Below, one piece after another: positions 18,102-26,434 of a stretch of DNA of 64,000 nucleotides (position 1 is the first letter of the stretch; every line of letters starts with the position of its first letter). Below the pieces are notes generated by a model that was not told the origin of the DNA, did not search any database, and saw only the letters and a list, made by a program, of their open reading frames with translations. This DNA is from Sphingobacteriaceae bacterium (GTDB taxonomy: Bacteria > Bacteroidota > Bacteroidia > B-17B0 > Aurantibacillaceae), in NCBI GenBank assembly GCA_002319075.1, contig NVQB01000001.1, positions 1,488,001 to 1,552,000 on the forward strand, in the 5' to 3' direction. The translations under genes and the position numbers were made by a program.

Positions 18102-19169
18102 ATGAAAAAGAAGATCCACAAAGCCACACCCTTAAAGCCAAAACATTTGAGTAGACTTATTTTGCTTTGTGCCTGCATTTTTTTCTCTTATTCATTGAGC
18201 GCCCAGCTGTCGTTAACACAGAGCTTTAATGAGCCGCAACCAGGCGATATAGAAACTACGTATCGCATGGATACTTCTGCCTATAGCGGCGGACTGCCGA
18301 ATTCTATAAGTGGGAGTAATGTTGTATGGAATTTCACGAACCTAAAAGGCCTGCAACCTGCTTTTTCTTCAAACTATTTAAGCGCAGCAAGTGTTACTTC
18401 AGCTGCGAGTTATACGAATTGCAATCTTGTTCAGGAATCAAGTGGCGTTTACACTTACTTCAGGTCCGCTACTACACCCACAACACAAACCGAACTCATT
18501 GGAATTAACACTCCTTACTTTGCAGCAACTTTTACTAATACGGGAATCATAGCAAAGTATCCTTTAAATTTTGGATCTAATTCAACTGATAATATGTCGG
18601 GGGCTTTTACTTCTACTATTGCTGGCAATGGAAACTGCAGCGGTAATATTTCTACGACAGCCGACGGAACGGGAACACTTAATCTCCCTGGTAATTTAAC
18701 CTTGACAAATGTTCTGCGGGTAAAGAGTGTGCAAACCATCACTTTGATCTCAAACTTTATTCCACTTGGCACGCTAAAACAAAGTGTTTATCACTATTAC
18801 CATGGGTCGCAAAAATTCCCAGTGCTCAGTATCAGTTATGAGGCGGTAACCACTCTTATCTCCCCTACCCCAACTATCACCAGTTCTGTAATGGGAAGTA
18901 CAAACTTTTTTGTGACCGGCATAAAAGAAACACTGCTCGAAAGTGACGCCATAAGATTATACCCTAATCCTGCGCAAACCAGTGTAACCATGCAGCAACG
19001 CGGTGACCTGAAACTAATAGGGTGCAAAATTTACAATCACTCTGGAGAGCTTGTGCTTACCAATACTTCAGATCAAACTATTTCACTAGCCGGTTTAGCT
19101 GCCGGACTTTACCATGCAGAAATTCACACGGATAAAGGTAGTGTACGAAAAAAAATCATTAAAGAATAG
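18102..19169 (+). CDS. Secreted protein with T9SS type A sorting domain
   Basis: About 355 residues from the ATG at 18102 (MKKKIHKATPLK). A long basic N-region precedes a hydrophobic core (LILLCACIFFSYSLSAQ). The mature N-terminus (LSLTQSFNEPQPGD, SGSNVVWNFTNL) matches the style of the truncated protein at 1-350. The C-terminal about 75 residues, beginning IRLYPNPAQTSVTM and ending GLYHAEIHTDKGSVRKKIIKE, are a clear type A sorting domain (P-N-P, short strands, final basic patch). No enzymatic motif; surface-exposed or released, function unknown. Confidence 0.88.
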   Translation: MKKKIHKATPLKPKHLSRLILLCACIFFSYSLSAQLSLTQSFNEPQPGDIETTYRMDTSAYSGGLPNSISGSNVVWNFTNLKGLQPAFSSNYLSAASVTSAASYTNCNLVQESSGVYTYFRSATTPTTQTELIGINTPYFAATFTNTGIIAKYPLNFGSNSTDNMSGAFTSTIAGNGNCSGNISTTADGTGTLNLPGNLTLTNVLRVKSVQTITLISNFIPLGTLKQSVYHYYHGSQKFPVLSISYEAVTTLISPTPTITSSVMGSTNFFVTGIKETLLESDAIRLYPNPAQTSVTMQQRGDLKLIGCKIYNHSGELVLTNTSDQTISLAGLAAGLYHAEIHTDKGSVRKKIIKE

Positions 19170-19188
19170 CTTTATTTACCTTAGCAAG

Positions 19189-19218
19189 AACCCGGAATCC
19201 AACAATTCCGGGTTTTTT
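19189..19218 (+). terminator. Intrinsic terminator after T9SS cargo
   Basis: Stem AACCCGGAAT / ATTCCGGGTT, loop CCAACA, then a T run; 19 nt after the stop codon at 19169. Confidence 0.9.
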
Positions 19219-19235
19219 ATTTGGAAGAACAGGCT

Positions 19236-19243
19236 TATCTTTG
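19236..19243 (+). promoter_or_regulatory. -7 promoter box for the SCO-like pair
   Basis: TATCTTTG matches TAnnTTTG and ends 18 nt before the GTG start at 19262. An in-frame TTG at 19241 lies inside the box. Confidence 0.55.
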
Positions 19244-19261
19244 CAGTCTAAATTAAATGCC

Positions 19262-19924
19262 GTGAAACATAAAAAATGGTTGTTGCTTGTAATTATCGCT
19301 TTCCCTTCGCTCTTCTGGCTTATTTTAGAAACCAGCACAATCAATTCGCGGCGTTTACCTATTTACGGTCCAAAAAAAGTAATTGCTGCGGGTGATACCA
19401 GTTTCTATAAAGTGAGTGACCGATTTTACACTCAAAAGTCTGATAGTAGTTCTGAATTAGTTTCCCAATCAATAGATACCAGTACAACGCCACTCTATGC
19501 TATCATGTTTATCAAAGATAAATACCGGGACGACGCCTATCGTTTAACCGGCTTGTGGGAATACCTGAATTATAAAAAACAAAAAGTAGAGCACATTCCC
19601 TTTGTTTTGGTTACTGAGCATGATGGTGTAAGTTCAAAGGCCAGTGCCGAACTTAAAAAATTGAGTTATCACGAGAACGTTCACTTTTACGTATGGAAAA
19701 AATCCGGTTTCGATAGCATAGTAAAATCCTACTTTGCTGAAAAACCCTACTACATTGATTACAGTTTTTTTATGCTAATCGATGGAAAAAGGCGTGTGCG
19801 AGGTTACTATGATGCACGCTATGTGTCTGAGATAAAGCGCTTAATTGATGAATATCAGCATTTACGTTTAAAAGAAGAAAAACAAAAATTAATTGAGACC
19901 AATGAGATTAAATCAAATTCCTAA
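19262..19924 (+). CDS. SCO-like membrane-anchored protein lacking CXXXC
   Basis: About 220 residues from GTG 19262 (MKHKKWLLLVIIAFPSLFWLI), with one N-terminal membrane anchor. The body parallels the SCO1/SenC protein encoded next: RRLPIYGPKKVIAAGDTSFYKVSDRF matches LLPVYGEKKVSIDAGKDTVYHTIADF, and FFMLIDGKRRVRGYYDARY matches LFLLIDTKGRMRGMYDGTN. The segment that should hold the copper/redox CXXXC reads IMFIKDKYRDDAYRL, with no cysteine, so this looks like a non-metal-binding paralogue. It may assist its neighbour in cytochrome oxidase copper-site assembly; that is inference. Overlaps the next gene by 23 nt. Confidence 0.75.
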   Translation: MKHKKWLLLVIIAFPSLFWLILETSTINSRRLPIYGPKKVIAAGDTSFYKVSDRFYTQKSDSSSELVSQSIDTSTTPLYAIMFIKDKYRDDAYRLTGLWEYLNYKKQKVEHIPFVLVTEHDGVSSKASAELKKLSYHENVHFYVWKKSGFDSIVKSYFAEKPYYIDYSFFMLIDGKRRVRGYYDARYVSEIKRLIDEYQHLRLKEEKQKLIETNEIKSNS

Positions 19925-20537
19925 AATCACCTTAACACTTTCCGTTTTACTGTTATTTAATTGCAAGCCCGAAGCTCCTAAATTTTTACTTCCCGTGTAC
20001 GGCGAAAAAAAAGTCTCAATAGATGCGGGGAAAGACACCGTTTACCATACCATTGCCGATTTTAAATTCACCAACCAATATGGAGAGACTGTTTCAAAAG
20101 AAACGGTAAAAAATAAAATTTACGTTGCTAATTTTTTCTTTGCAACATGCAAAAGCATTTGCCCTGAAATGAGTACAAACTTGATTGATGTACAAAAAGC
20201 TTTCGTTAAAGATGATTCTGTCCTTATTTTGTCTCACTCGGTAAATCCTTTGCATGATACTGTTGAAGTTCTGATGAATTATGCAACAACTTATAGTGCG
20301 ATAAAAAACAAATGGCACTTGCTCACGGGAGATAAAAAGGAAATTTACGCGCTCGCAAAAAATAGTTATATAGTAAACGCGTTTGAGGACGATGGCAGTC
20401 CGGAAGGTTTTCTGCACAGCGAATTATTTTTGCTTATTGATACAAAAGGCAGAATGCGCGGCATGTATGATGGAACAAACAAAGCTGAAGTGCAAAAGTT
20501 GATAGCCGATATTCACCTTCTTAAAAATGAAGGCTAA
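19902..20537 (+). CDS. SCO1/SenC family lipoprotein
   Basis: About 211 residues from ATG 19902 (MRLNQIPK), inside the end of the preceding gene, which suggests translational coupling. The lipobox LLLFNC puts the lipidated cysteine at 21. The thioredoxin-fold SCO core has the copper motif C83-KSI-C87 (FFATCKSICPEM) and the distal ligand H172 in FLHSELFLL. SCO proteins deliver copper to, or reduce, the CuA site of cytochrome c oxidase. No oxidase genes are in the window. A terminator follows. Confidence 0.92.
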   Translation: MRLNQIPKITLTLSVLLLFNCKPEAPKFLLPVYGEKKVSIDAGKDTVYHTIADFKFTNQYGETVSKETVKNKIYVANFFFATCKSICPEMSTNLIDVQKAFVKDDSVLILSHSVNPLHDTVEVLMNYATTYSAIKNKWHLLTGDKKEIYALAKNSYIVNAFEDDGSPEGFLHSELFLLIDTKGRMRGMYDGTNKAEVQKLIADIHLLKNEG

Positions 20538-20550
20538 TTTTAAAGTTCAA

Positions 20551-20585
20551 AAAAAATCCCCGCTAAAATTTAGCGGGGATTTTTT
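20551..20585. terminator. Bidirectional intrinsic terminator
   Basis: A 17-bp near-perfect stem AAAAAATCCCCGCTAAA / TTTAGCGGGGATTTTTT with a single-base centre, between the convergent SCO gene (plus) and the thioredoxin-fold operon (minus). Confidence 0.92.
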
Positions 20586-20648
20586 ATACCAATCGAAAAA
20601 TAACTTATTTAAACGAGCACTAAAATAAATGCTCAGTTTAAGCACGGT

Positions 20649-22187
20649 TTAGTTTTTATTCTGACCCTGACGTTTCGTGTTTTCTTTGTCTATTGCTTCA
20701 AGGGTCTTTAAGAAATCAACCACCTGATCGGCACCTAAGCGTTTTGCTTTAATTTTTTTGTCTTTATCAAGAATATAAATTACAGGTGTCGAATAAATAT
20801 CGAAACGGTCTTTTAAATTGTTAATGTGCACCGGATCGTAAACATGTATAAAGTCATTTAGTTTCTTTTCAACTACAAATTTTTTCCAGCTATCGTAAAG
20901 TTCGTCTTTAGTTTGTACTGCAAAAACCTTAAAATCAACACTTCCTTTAATGGCTTTAAGATCTTCGTGAAGTTTAGGAACTTCGGTCTGGCAATGTCCA
21001 CAATCAGCTGCCCAGAAAACCAAAATGGTGTATTTTGCGTTTACAGAATACAACGTTTTAAATAAGGGAGTAAGTTTGTCAATGTTTTTATAATAAAGAT
21101 CCGTAATACTTTTACTTGTACTGGCTGTATCAAATCCCATTTTACGAACCGCTCTACCATCGGTTGTATCGATCATGTAAAGTTCGGCCACTTTCGCTTC
21201 TAATAGCAGATTACGCATAATATCTACCCGTTCTTTGATTTTTGTAACCGTTTCATCTGTATAAGCTATTTTTGCTTTACCACTTATGATGTATTTGTCA
21301 GCAACGTGAACAAAGACTTTATCAAAGCCCATTACTTTACTTTGCTCATATTTGTAGGCAAAATAACCAACCAGCAAATTATAAGTTAAACTGTTCTCTA
21401 CACATTTCCCCAGCATCTTATCTATCTCCTGGATAATAGTATCCGGATGATTTAAAATTACACTTTCAAAGTATTTTTTAACTCTTACATCGAAGAAAGG
21501 TGTGTATAGAATTCTTTCGTCTTTAAAATCAACGCCGTCAAAATAATGTCCTTTGTACCAGTAGTATTGGTAAATACTATCAGGACGACCATTTTTTGCT
21601 TTAGGAATATCAGTAGGTTCCTTTTCAGTTTTTAAATTAAACACATCATAAACAAATGTCCCCTTTACTTTTTGCAAAAAATCAGCATCATACTTTTTCA
21701 CTTCATCATTTAGCTGCTTGATTTTATCATTCATATATTTAGTACTGTCTTCTTTATTTTTCCCTTTGGTTTGATCGCGAAACTTTGTGAAATCGCCATT
21801 TTTAGAAGTAATGTACTTTGTATATGTAAAGAAAAGATCGTTGTCTTTACTACCGGTAACTTTCAGAGTTCCCACAACATCAGCCATATCCGTGGTAATA
21901 GTGAAGTTCTGGGTATCATTAATAAAAAAATCGAAATAAATAGATTTGCCTTCGCTTACAAGCGTATACATTCCTCTATCCAATTCTTTTTTACCTTTAA
22001 ACTCTATAAAGCCATTTTTTATTTTTTTGCAGGTGTCGGCAATAAACCGTTGATCAAAACGGTATTTTACCAGGTAGACCATAGAGTCTTTACAACCCTT
22101 AAAATTTATTTTAATGTCGTAACCCTGCGATTTTGCGGTGAACGAGAAAACAGCTAAAGATGCCAGTAAGAGTATAAACTTTTTCAT
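20649..22187 (-). CDS. Secreted thioredoxin-fold (TlpA-like) protein, paralogue 3
   Basis: 512 residues: a signal peptide (MKKFILLLASLAVFSFTAKSQ), an N-terminal DUF4369-like beta domain (about 22-110), a helical DUF5106-like middle, then a C-terminal TlpA/AhpC-type thioredoxin domain with C396-GH-C399 in FWAADCGHCQTEVPKL and a cis-Pro region STPVIYILDKDKK. Probably a periplasmic disulfide reductant; the partner is unknown. Last of three tandem paralogues on the minus strand; 41 nt separate it from paralogue 2. The middle domain shares IPKAKNGRPDSIYQYYWYK with the others. Confidence 0.88.
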   Translation of the reverse strand: MKKFILLLASLAVFSFTAKSQGYDIKINFKGCKDSMVYLVKYRFDQRFIADTCKKIKNGFIEFKGKKELDRGMYTLVSEGKSIYFDFFINDTQNFTITTDMADVVGTLKVTGSKDNDLFFTYTKYITSKNGDFTKFRDQTKGKNKEDSTKYMNDKIKQLNDEVKKYDADFLQKVKGTFVYDVFNLKTEKEPTDIPKAKNGRPDSIYQYYWYKGHYFDGVDFKDERILYTPFFDVRVKKYFESVILNHPDTIIQEIDKMLGKCVENSLTYNLLVGYFAYKYEQSKVMGFDKVFVHVADKYIISGKAKIAYTDETVTKIKERVDIMRNLLLEAKVAELYMIDTTDGRAVRKMGFDTASTSKSITDLYYKNIDKLTPLFKTLYSVNAKYTILVFWAADCGHCQTEVPKLHEDLKAIKGSVDFKVFAVQTKDELYDSWKKFVVEKKLNDFIHVYDPVHINNLKDRFDIYSTPVIYILDKDKKIKAKRLGADQVVDFLKTLEAIDKENTKRQGQNKN

Positions 22188-22228
22188 GTGTGATTTTTGG
22201 TGTTTTTTTTAGATGTATTTTTATTTTT

Positions 22229-23755
22229 TTAAGGTTTTTTTCCGGTTTCAGTGGATTGTTTTTCAAGGTTTTTAATCAGGTCTACAACATACTCAGATGC
22301 AATTTTTTTTGTGATGATCTTTTTATCTTTATCCAAAACATAAATCAAGGGTGTAGAATTTACATCAAACTTTTCCTTTACATTATTTAAATGAACGGGA
22401 TCATAAACATTTATGAAATCAGAAATTTTATTCTCTACCAGGAACTTTTTCCATTGCGTGTATTGATCATCCTTAGTTTCAACAGCAAAAACCTTAACAT
22501 CTACTTTACCCTTTAGTTGCTTCATGTTCTCGCTTAATTTAGGAATTTCCTTTTGACAATGTCCGCAATCTGCAGCCCAGAAAACCAGTATGGTATATTT
22601 GGCTTCCACATCGTGTAACCGCACAAACAAATTGCCAAGTTTTCTTTCATTTTTATAATAAAGATCTGTAATGCTTTTTACTGAATGCGCTGTATCAAAA
22701 CCCATCTTTCGCACTATTGGCGCATTTATAGTATCAATCATGTAAAGATCCGGTACTTTTTTACCTTCTAATAAAGGATTCATGATCTTGGATCTTTCAC
22801 TAAACAATTTGATGGTTTCTTCTCCCGGGTAAATCGTTTTTGCTTTCCCCGCAAGGATAAAGCTATCTACCATGTGCAAGAAGACTTTATCAAAACCTAC
22901 TACTTTGCTCTGTTCATTTTTATAAGTAAAATAACCAAGCATCGCATTGTAACAGAGATTTCCCTGATCGCAACGTCCTAAAATTTTATCGATTTCCTGA
23001 ATTAAAGTATCCGGGTGTTGAGCGATTACACTTTCAAAATATTTTTTAACGCGATCATCGAAAGAAGGTGTTCTGCAAATACGGTCATCCTTAAAATTCA
23101 CTCCATCAAAAAAGTGACTTTTGTAATAATAATATTGATAAATGCTATCCGGACGGCCGTTAGAAGCTTTAGGCACATCGGTAGCCAGTTTCTCTGTTTT
23201 TAAATTCATAAAGTCATAAATGAAAGTGCCTTTTACTTTCTCCATGTATTCCTTATCGAATTTTTTTACATCTTCTTCCAGCTGTGTTATCTTGGCTTTC
23301 ATAATCTTGATGCTATCTTCTTTACTTTTGCCGGCAGTAGTTAAACGCGTTTCGTCAAATTCTACATTCTTTTGACTTGTAAACTTCAAATAAGAAAATA
23401 GTTGTTCGTTCTCTTTGCTGTTTGGAGAACTAACAGTGGCGCCTATATTTTTCTCATCCAAATTGATGGTAAATTTCTGGCTCTCATTTACGAGAAACTC
23501 AAAGAAAAAAGCTTTGTCTTGATTTACAAAAATATAAACACCTTTGTCGAGCGCTGTTTTACCTTTAAATTCTACAACACCATTTTTTACTTTTTTACAA
23601 GTATCGGCAATGTAGGTTTGATCAAATACATATTTGGCCAAATAAGCCGTAGAATCCTTAAAATTCTTAATATTGATTTTAATGTCATAACCTCCCTGAG
23701 CCTTAGCTCCAAAGCAAACTGCTATAACTAAAATTATCAGACTTATTTTTCTCAC
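22229..23755 (-). CDS. Secreted thioredoxin-fold (TlpA-like) protein, paralogue 2
   Basis: 508 residues with the same layout as its neighbours: signal peptide ending GAKAQ, DUF4369-like domain, helical middle, thioredoxin domain with C397-GH-C400 (FWAADCGHCQKEIPKL) and NSTPLIYVLDKDKK. It differs from paralogue 3 in the middle-domain helices and has extra cysteines around GRCDQGNLC (about 260-268). Middle gene of the operon, 20 nt from the upstream gene. The likely role is thiol-disulfide exchange in the periplasm, with a diversified partner or substrate surface. Confidence 0.88.
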   Translation of the reverse strand: MRKISLIILVIAVCFGAKAQGGYDIKINIKNFKDSTAYLAKYVFDQTYIADTCKKVKNGVVEFKGKTALDKGVYIFVNQDKAFFFEFLVNESQKFTINLDEKNIGATVSSPNSKENEQLFSYLKFTSQKNVEFDETRLTTAGKSKEDSIKIMKAKITQLEEDVKKFDKEYMEKVKGTFIYDFMNLKTEKLATDVPKASNGRPDSIYQYYYYKSHFFDGVNFKDDRICRTPSFDDRVKKYFESVIAQHPDTLIQEIDKILGRCDQGNLCYNAMLGYFTYKNEQSKVVGFDKVFLHMVDSFILAGKAKTIYPGEETIKLFSERSKIMNPLLEGKKVPDLYMIDTINAPIVRKMGFDTAHSVKSITDLYYKNERKLGNLFVRLHDVEAKYTILVFWAADCGHCQKEIPKLSENMKQLKGKVDVKVFAVETKDDQYTQWKKFLVENKISDFINVYDPVHLNNVKEKFDVNSTPLIYVLDKDKKIITKKIASEYVVDLIKNLEKQSTETGKKP

Positions 23756-23775
23756 GGTGTTTAAATTAGTTTGGT

Positions 23776-25326
23776 TTATTTTTTCTGCTGGCTTAAAGAA
23801 TTTTTTTCAATACTTTCCAGTTTCTCTATAATTTCAACAACCTGGTCGCTGCCTAATTTTTTACCTTTTATTTTTTTGTCCTTGTCTAACAAATAAATTA
23901 CCGGAGTTGCCGTTATATCGAACTGATCTTTTAAGTTGTTTAAATGAATAGGGTCGAAAACGTGAACAAAGTCCGTTAATTTTTTTTCAATTATAAATTT
24001 TTTCCAGGAATCAAAGAGCTCCTCTTTTGTTTGAACGGCATATACTTTTACGTCAGCAACACCTTTTAGTTTTTTAAGGTCTTCGTGAAGCTTCGGTATT
24101 TCAGTTGTGCAATGACCACAATCAGCTGCCCAAAAAACAAGAACCGTGTATTTTGCCTTAACATCATAGAGGGCTTTAAACATTGGCGTTAGCTGCGGAA
24201 GATTTTTATTGTATAAGTAGGTAACGCTTGCACTGCTATGTGCGGTGTCAAATCCCATTTTCAAAACCCTTTTACCATAAGTTGTATCAATCATAAAAAG
24301 ATTTGAAACTTTTGCATCCGGCAGCAGGTTGGCAAGGATATCTACGCGCTCTTTAATTTTGGCAACCGTTTCATCTGAATAATACCCGTTCGTTTGTCCA
24401 CTCACAATATATTTATTTGAAAGGTGTACAAATACCTTTTCGAAAGTATTGCTGTTACCAAACTGATCAAAACTCATCGATTTATCCTGCTCATATTTGA
24501 AAGTGAAATGCCCCACAAGCGTATTGAACATATCACTGCCAGGTGTGCACTGACTAAGAATTTTATCAAGCTCTTTAATAACGGAATCGGGATGCTGAAC
24601 AACAAGTTGATCAAAATACTTTTTAATCCTGTCAGCAAAAAAAGGCGTCGATAAAATACGGTCATCCTTAAAGTTAACGCCTTCAAAGAAATGCGATTTG
24701 TAATAATAAAACTGGTAAATACTGTCGGGGCGACCATTCTTAGCAAGTGGAGCGTCTACCGGGTATTTTTCGGTTTTAAGATTCATCAGATCTGCAACAA
24801 AATTTCCTTTGTTCTTCATTTTGAAATCAACATCGTACTTCACCATTTCCTGGCTAAGAACATTTTGTTTATCACCTACTACTTTCGCACTGTCTTTTTT
24901 CCCTACCGATTGATTTTGCAACTGGATCAACTCACGATTTTTTCCAGTCATAAATTTTACATAAGTAAAAAACAGCTCGTTCTCTTTGTCGGTTAAACTT
25001 TTTAAGGTGCCGGAAACATCTGCGTGATCACCATTAATAGTAAATTTTTGATTGTTATCTACAATGAATTGAAAATAAAAAGAATTGCGTGCCTGGTTAG
25101 CTAAAAAATAAACTCCTTTTGGTAAATCAACCGCTCCCTTAAATTGTATTTTTCCGTCTTTTACTTTTTTACAACTATCAAGAATGGGCATCTGATCGAA
25201 AAAATAACGCGCAAGATAAACTGTGGTATCAGGACAGCCCTTTAAATTTATTTTAATATCGTAACCTTGAGCCTGACCTGAAAAAGAGCCTATAACGAGA
25301 GTACAAAAAAGTAATACTTTTTTCAT
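23776..25326 (-). CDS. Secreted thioredoxin-fold (TlpA-like) protein, paralogue 1
   Basis: 516 residues, the first gene of the tandem operon. Signal peptide MKKVLLFCTLVIGSFSGQAQ, DUF4369-like N-domain (GYDIKINLKGCPDTTVYLAR), helical middle with a short insertion (MSFDQFGNSNTFEKVF) absent from the others, and a thioredoxin domain with C403-GH-C406. The promoter is at 25356-25363. The three proteins share well over half their residues by eye, so they arose by local duplication. The thiol redox role is a family inference; the clients are unknown. Confidence 0.88.
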   Translation of the reverse strand: MKKVLLFCTLVIGSFSGQAQGYDIKINLKGCPDTTVYLARYFFDQMPILDSCKKVKDGKIQFKGAVDLPKGVYFLANQARNSFYFQFIVDNNQKFTINGDHADVSGTLKSLTDKENELFFTYVKFMTGKNRELIQLQNQSVGKKDSAKVVGDKQNVLSQEMVKYDVDFKMKNKGNFVADLMNLKTEKYPVDAPLAKNGRPDSIYQFYYYKSHFFEGVNFKDDRILSTPFFADRIKKYFDQLVVQHPDSVIKELDKILSQCTPGSDMFNTLVGHFTFKYEQDKSMSFDQFGNSNTFEKVFVHLSNKYIVSGQTNGYYSDETVAKIKERVDILANLLPDAKVSNLFMIDTTYGKRVLKMGFDTAHSSASVTYLYNKNLPQLTPMFKALYDVKAKYTVLVFWAADCGHCTTEIPKLHEDLKKLKGVADVKVYAVQTKEELFDSWKKFIIEKKLTDFVHVFDPIHLNNLKDQFDITATPVIYLLDKDKKIKGKKLGSDQVVEIIEKLESIEKNSLSQQKK

Positions 25327-25355
25327 GGTTTTGTGTGGGTTTTGTAATGAGTTAC

Positions 25356-25363
25356 CAAAATTA
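25356..25363 (-). promoter_or_regulatory. Promoter for the three-gene thioredoxin-fold operon
   Basis: CAAAATTA (plus) is TAATTTTG on the minus strand (TAnnTTTG), 29 nt before the ATG at 25326. CAAA at 25385-25388 gives a -33 TTTG at 21-nt spacing; it lies inside the end of the upstream gene. Confidence 0.6.
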
Positions 25364-25372
25364 ATAATAGAT

Positions 25373-26389
25373 TTATTCCAGCTTCAAATGTTGGACCAAT
25401 TTTTCAATTTGCCCTGTATAAATTTTGTTAAAAACTTCTTCCAAACTGTCCTGCATACTGTCATACTGGACAAAATCAACAAAATAGGCATTTTTAAATT
25501 TAAGAATTTCTTTTCTTCTGGAGCTGTATTTTTCAGACTTTTTGAGCGGAAGTTTTTCAATACTGTCAACGATCTGCAGGATTGCCCTTAACTTTAAACT
25601 ACTTTTAGAAGGTTGATCTCTTATTTGATCATAATAGTTTTTTAAGTACTCAATTCTTCGCAGCATGTAAGCATTGTAAACCTTGTTGTCTTCATAGTTC
25701 TGAAGGTAGTCATTTAAAGCAAGTGTATCTCGTTTTAAAAACCGAAGGGTAGCTTTGTGAGCAATGAAACTGGCGATGTTTTCGTTAAAGTCAACAGAAT
25801 TTGGAGCGTAATAAGTCGCATGAAATAACTCATGAAATAATAAATTACATAAACTCCCCTTACTGCGTTTTAACATGCTGGTTAAAACCGGGTCCTTCAG
25901 CCATCCCAATGTGCTCCAGGCAGAAACACTTCTGAGATCCACATCGTATCCTAATGCAGCCATATGGTTGTAGGCGATTGTGGCGAGATTTTTTTTAAAA
26001 AAACCCTTATAACTTACTCGGCCAACCACTGGAAATTTCCACTCATAAGGTTTTAAAGCGTATGGCTCACATGCAGTAATCACCCACAATACAGGTTCGC
26101 CCCGTTGATCGTAAATGCTTGTAAAATTCTTAGTCGGTTTATATCCAAGGCTGTCAACAGAATAGTTTTTTACCTCTTCAATAAGGAGGAGATTATTTTT
26201 TTCTACTTCTGATAGTGTTGCTTCGCTTACAAACTTTTCAATAGGCTGAGTGTTCAGAATAAGACGAACTTGTCCACTAACCTGGTAAAAGAGGTAGACA
26301 CTGGTTTTATAATTTAAGGCAGAAATCAGGAAAACAATAAACAGACACAGATTTGCAAAAAGCCTCAGCCATCTTAAACTACTAATCAT
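25373..26389 (-). CDS. Predicted membrane-anchored aminopeptidase (COG4324 family)
   Basis: 338 residues with an N-terminal membrane anchor (about 9-26) and a large periplasmic part. The zinc motif H186-ELF-H190 (LLFHELFHATYYA) is followed by E203 in DFNENIASF, the expected third ligand of gluzincin-type enzymes. RVSYKGFF, YDVDLRSVSAWSTLGWLKDP also fit the COG4324/PF10023 aminopeptidase family. Start MISSLRWL at 26389. Upstream of the thioredoxin-fold operon on the same strand, though that operon has its own promoter. Substrate unknown. Confidence 0.88.
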   Translation of the reverse strand: MISSLRWLRLFANLCLFIVFLISALNYKTSVYLFYQVSGQVRLILNTQPIEKFVSEATLSEVEKNNLLLIEEVKNYSVDSLGYKPTKNFTSIYDQRGEPVLWVITACEPYALKPYEWKFPVVGRVSYKGFFKKNLATIAYNHMAALGYDVDLRSVSAWSTLGWLKDPVLTSMLKRSKGSLCNLLFHELFHATYYAPNSVDFNENIASFIAHKATLRFLKRDTLALNDYLQNYEDNKVYNAYMLRRIEYLKNYYDQIRDQPSKSSLKLRAILQIVDSIEKLPLKKSEKYSSRRKEILKFKNAYFVDFVQYDSMQDSLEEVFNKIYTGQIEKLVQHLKLE

Positions 26390-26402
26390 TACGGGTTATT
26401 TG

Positions 26403-26410
26403 TATCTTTG
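26403..26410 (+). promoter_or_regulatory. -7 promoter box for the secreted protein at 26435
   Basis: TATCTTTG matches TAnnTTTG and ends 24 nt before the GTG start at 26435. An in-frame TTG at 26408 overlaps the box and is rejected as start. Confidence 0.5.
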
Positions 26411-26434
26411 TTCAGAAACCTGATTATAAAAATA

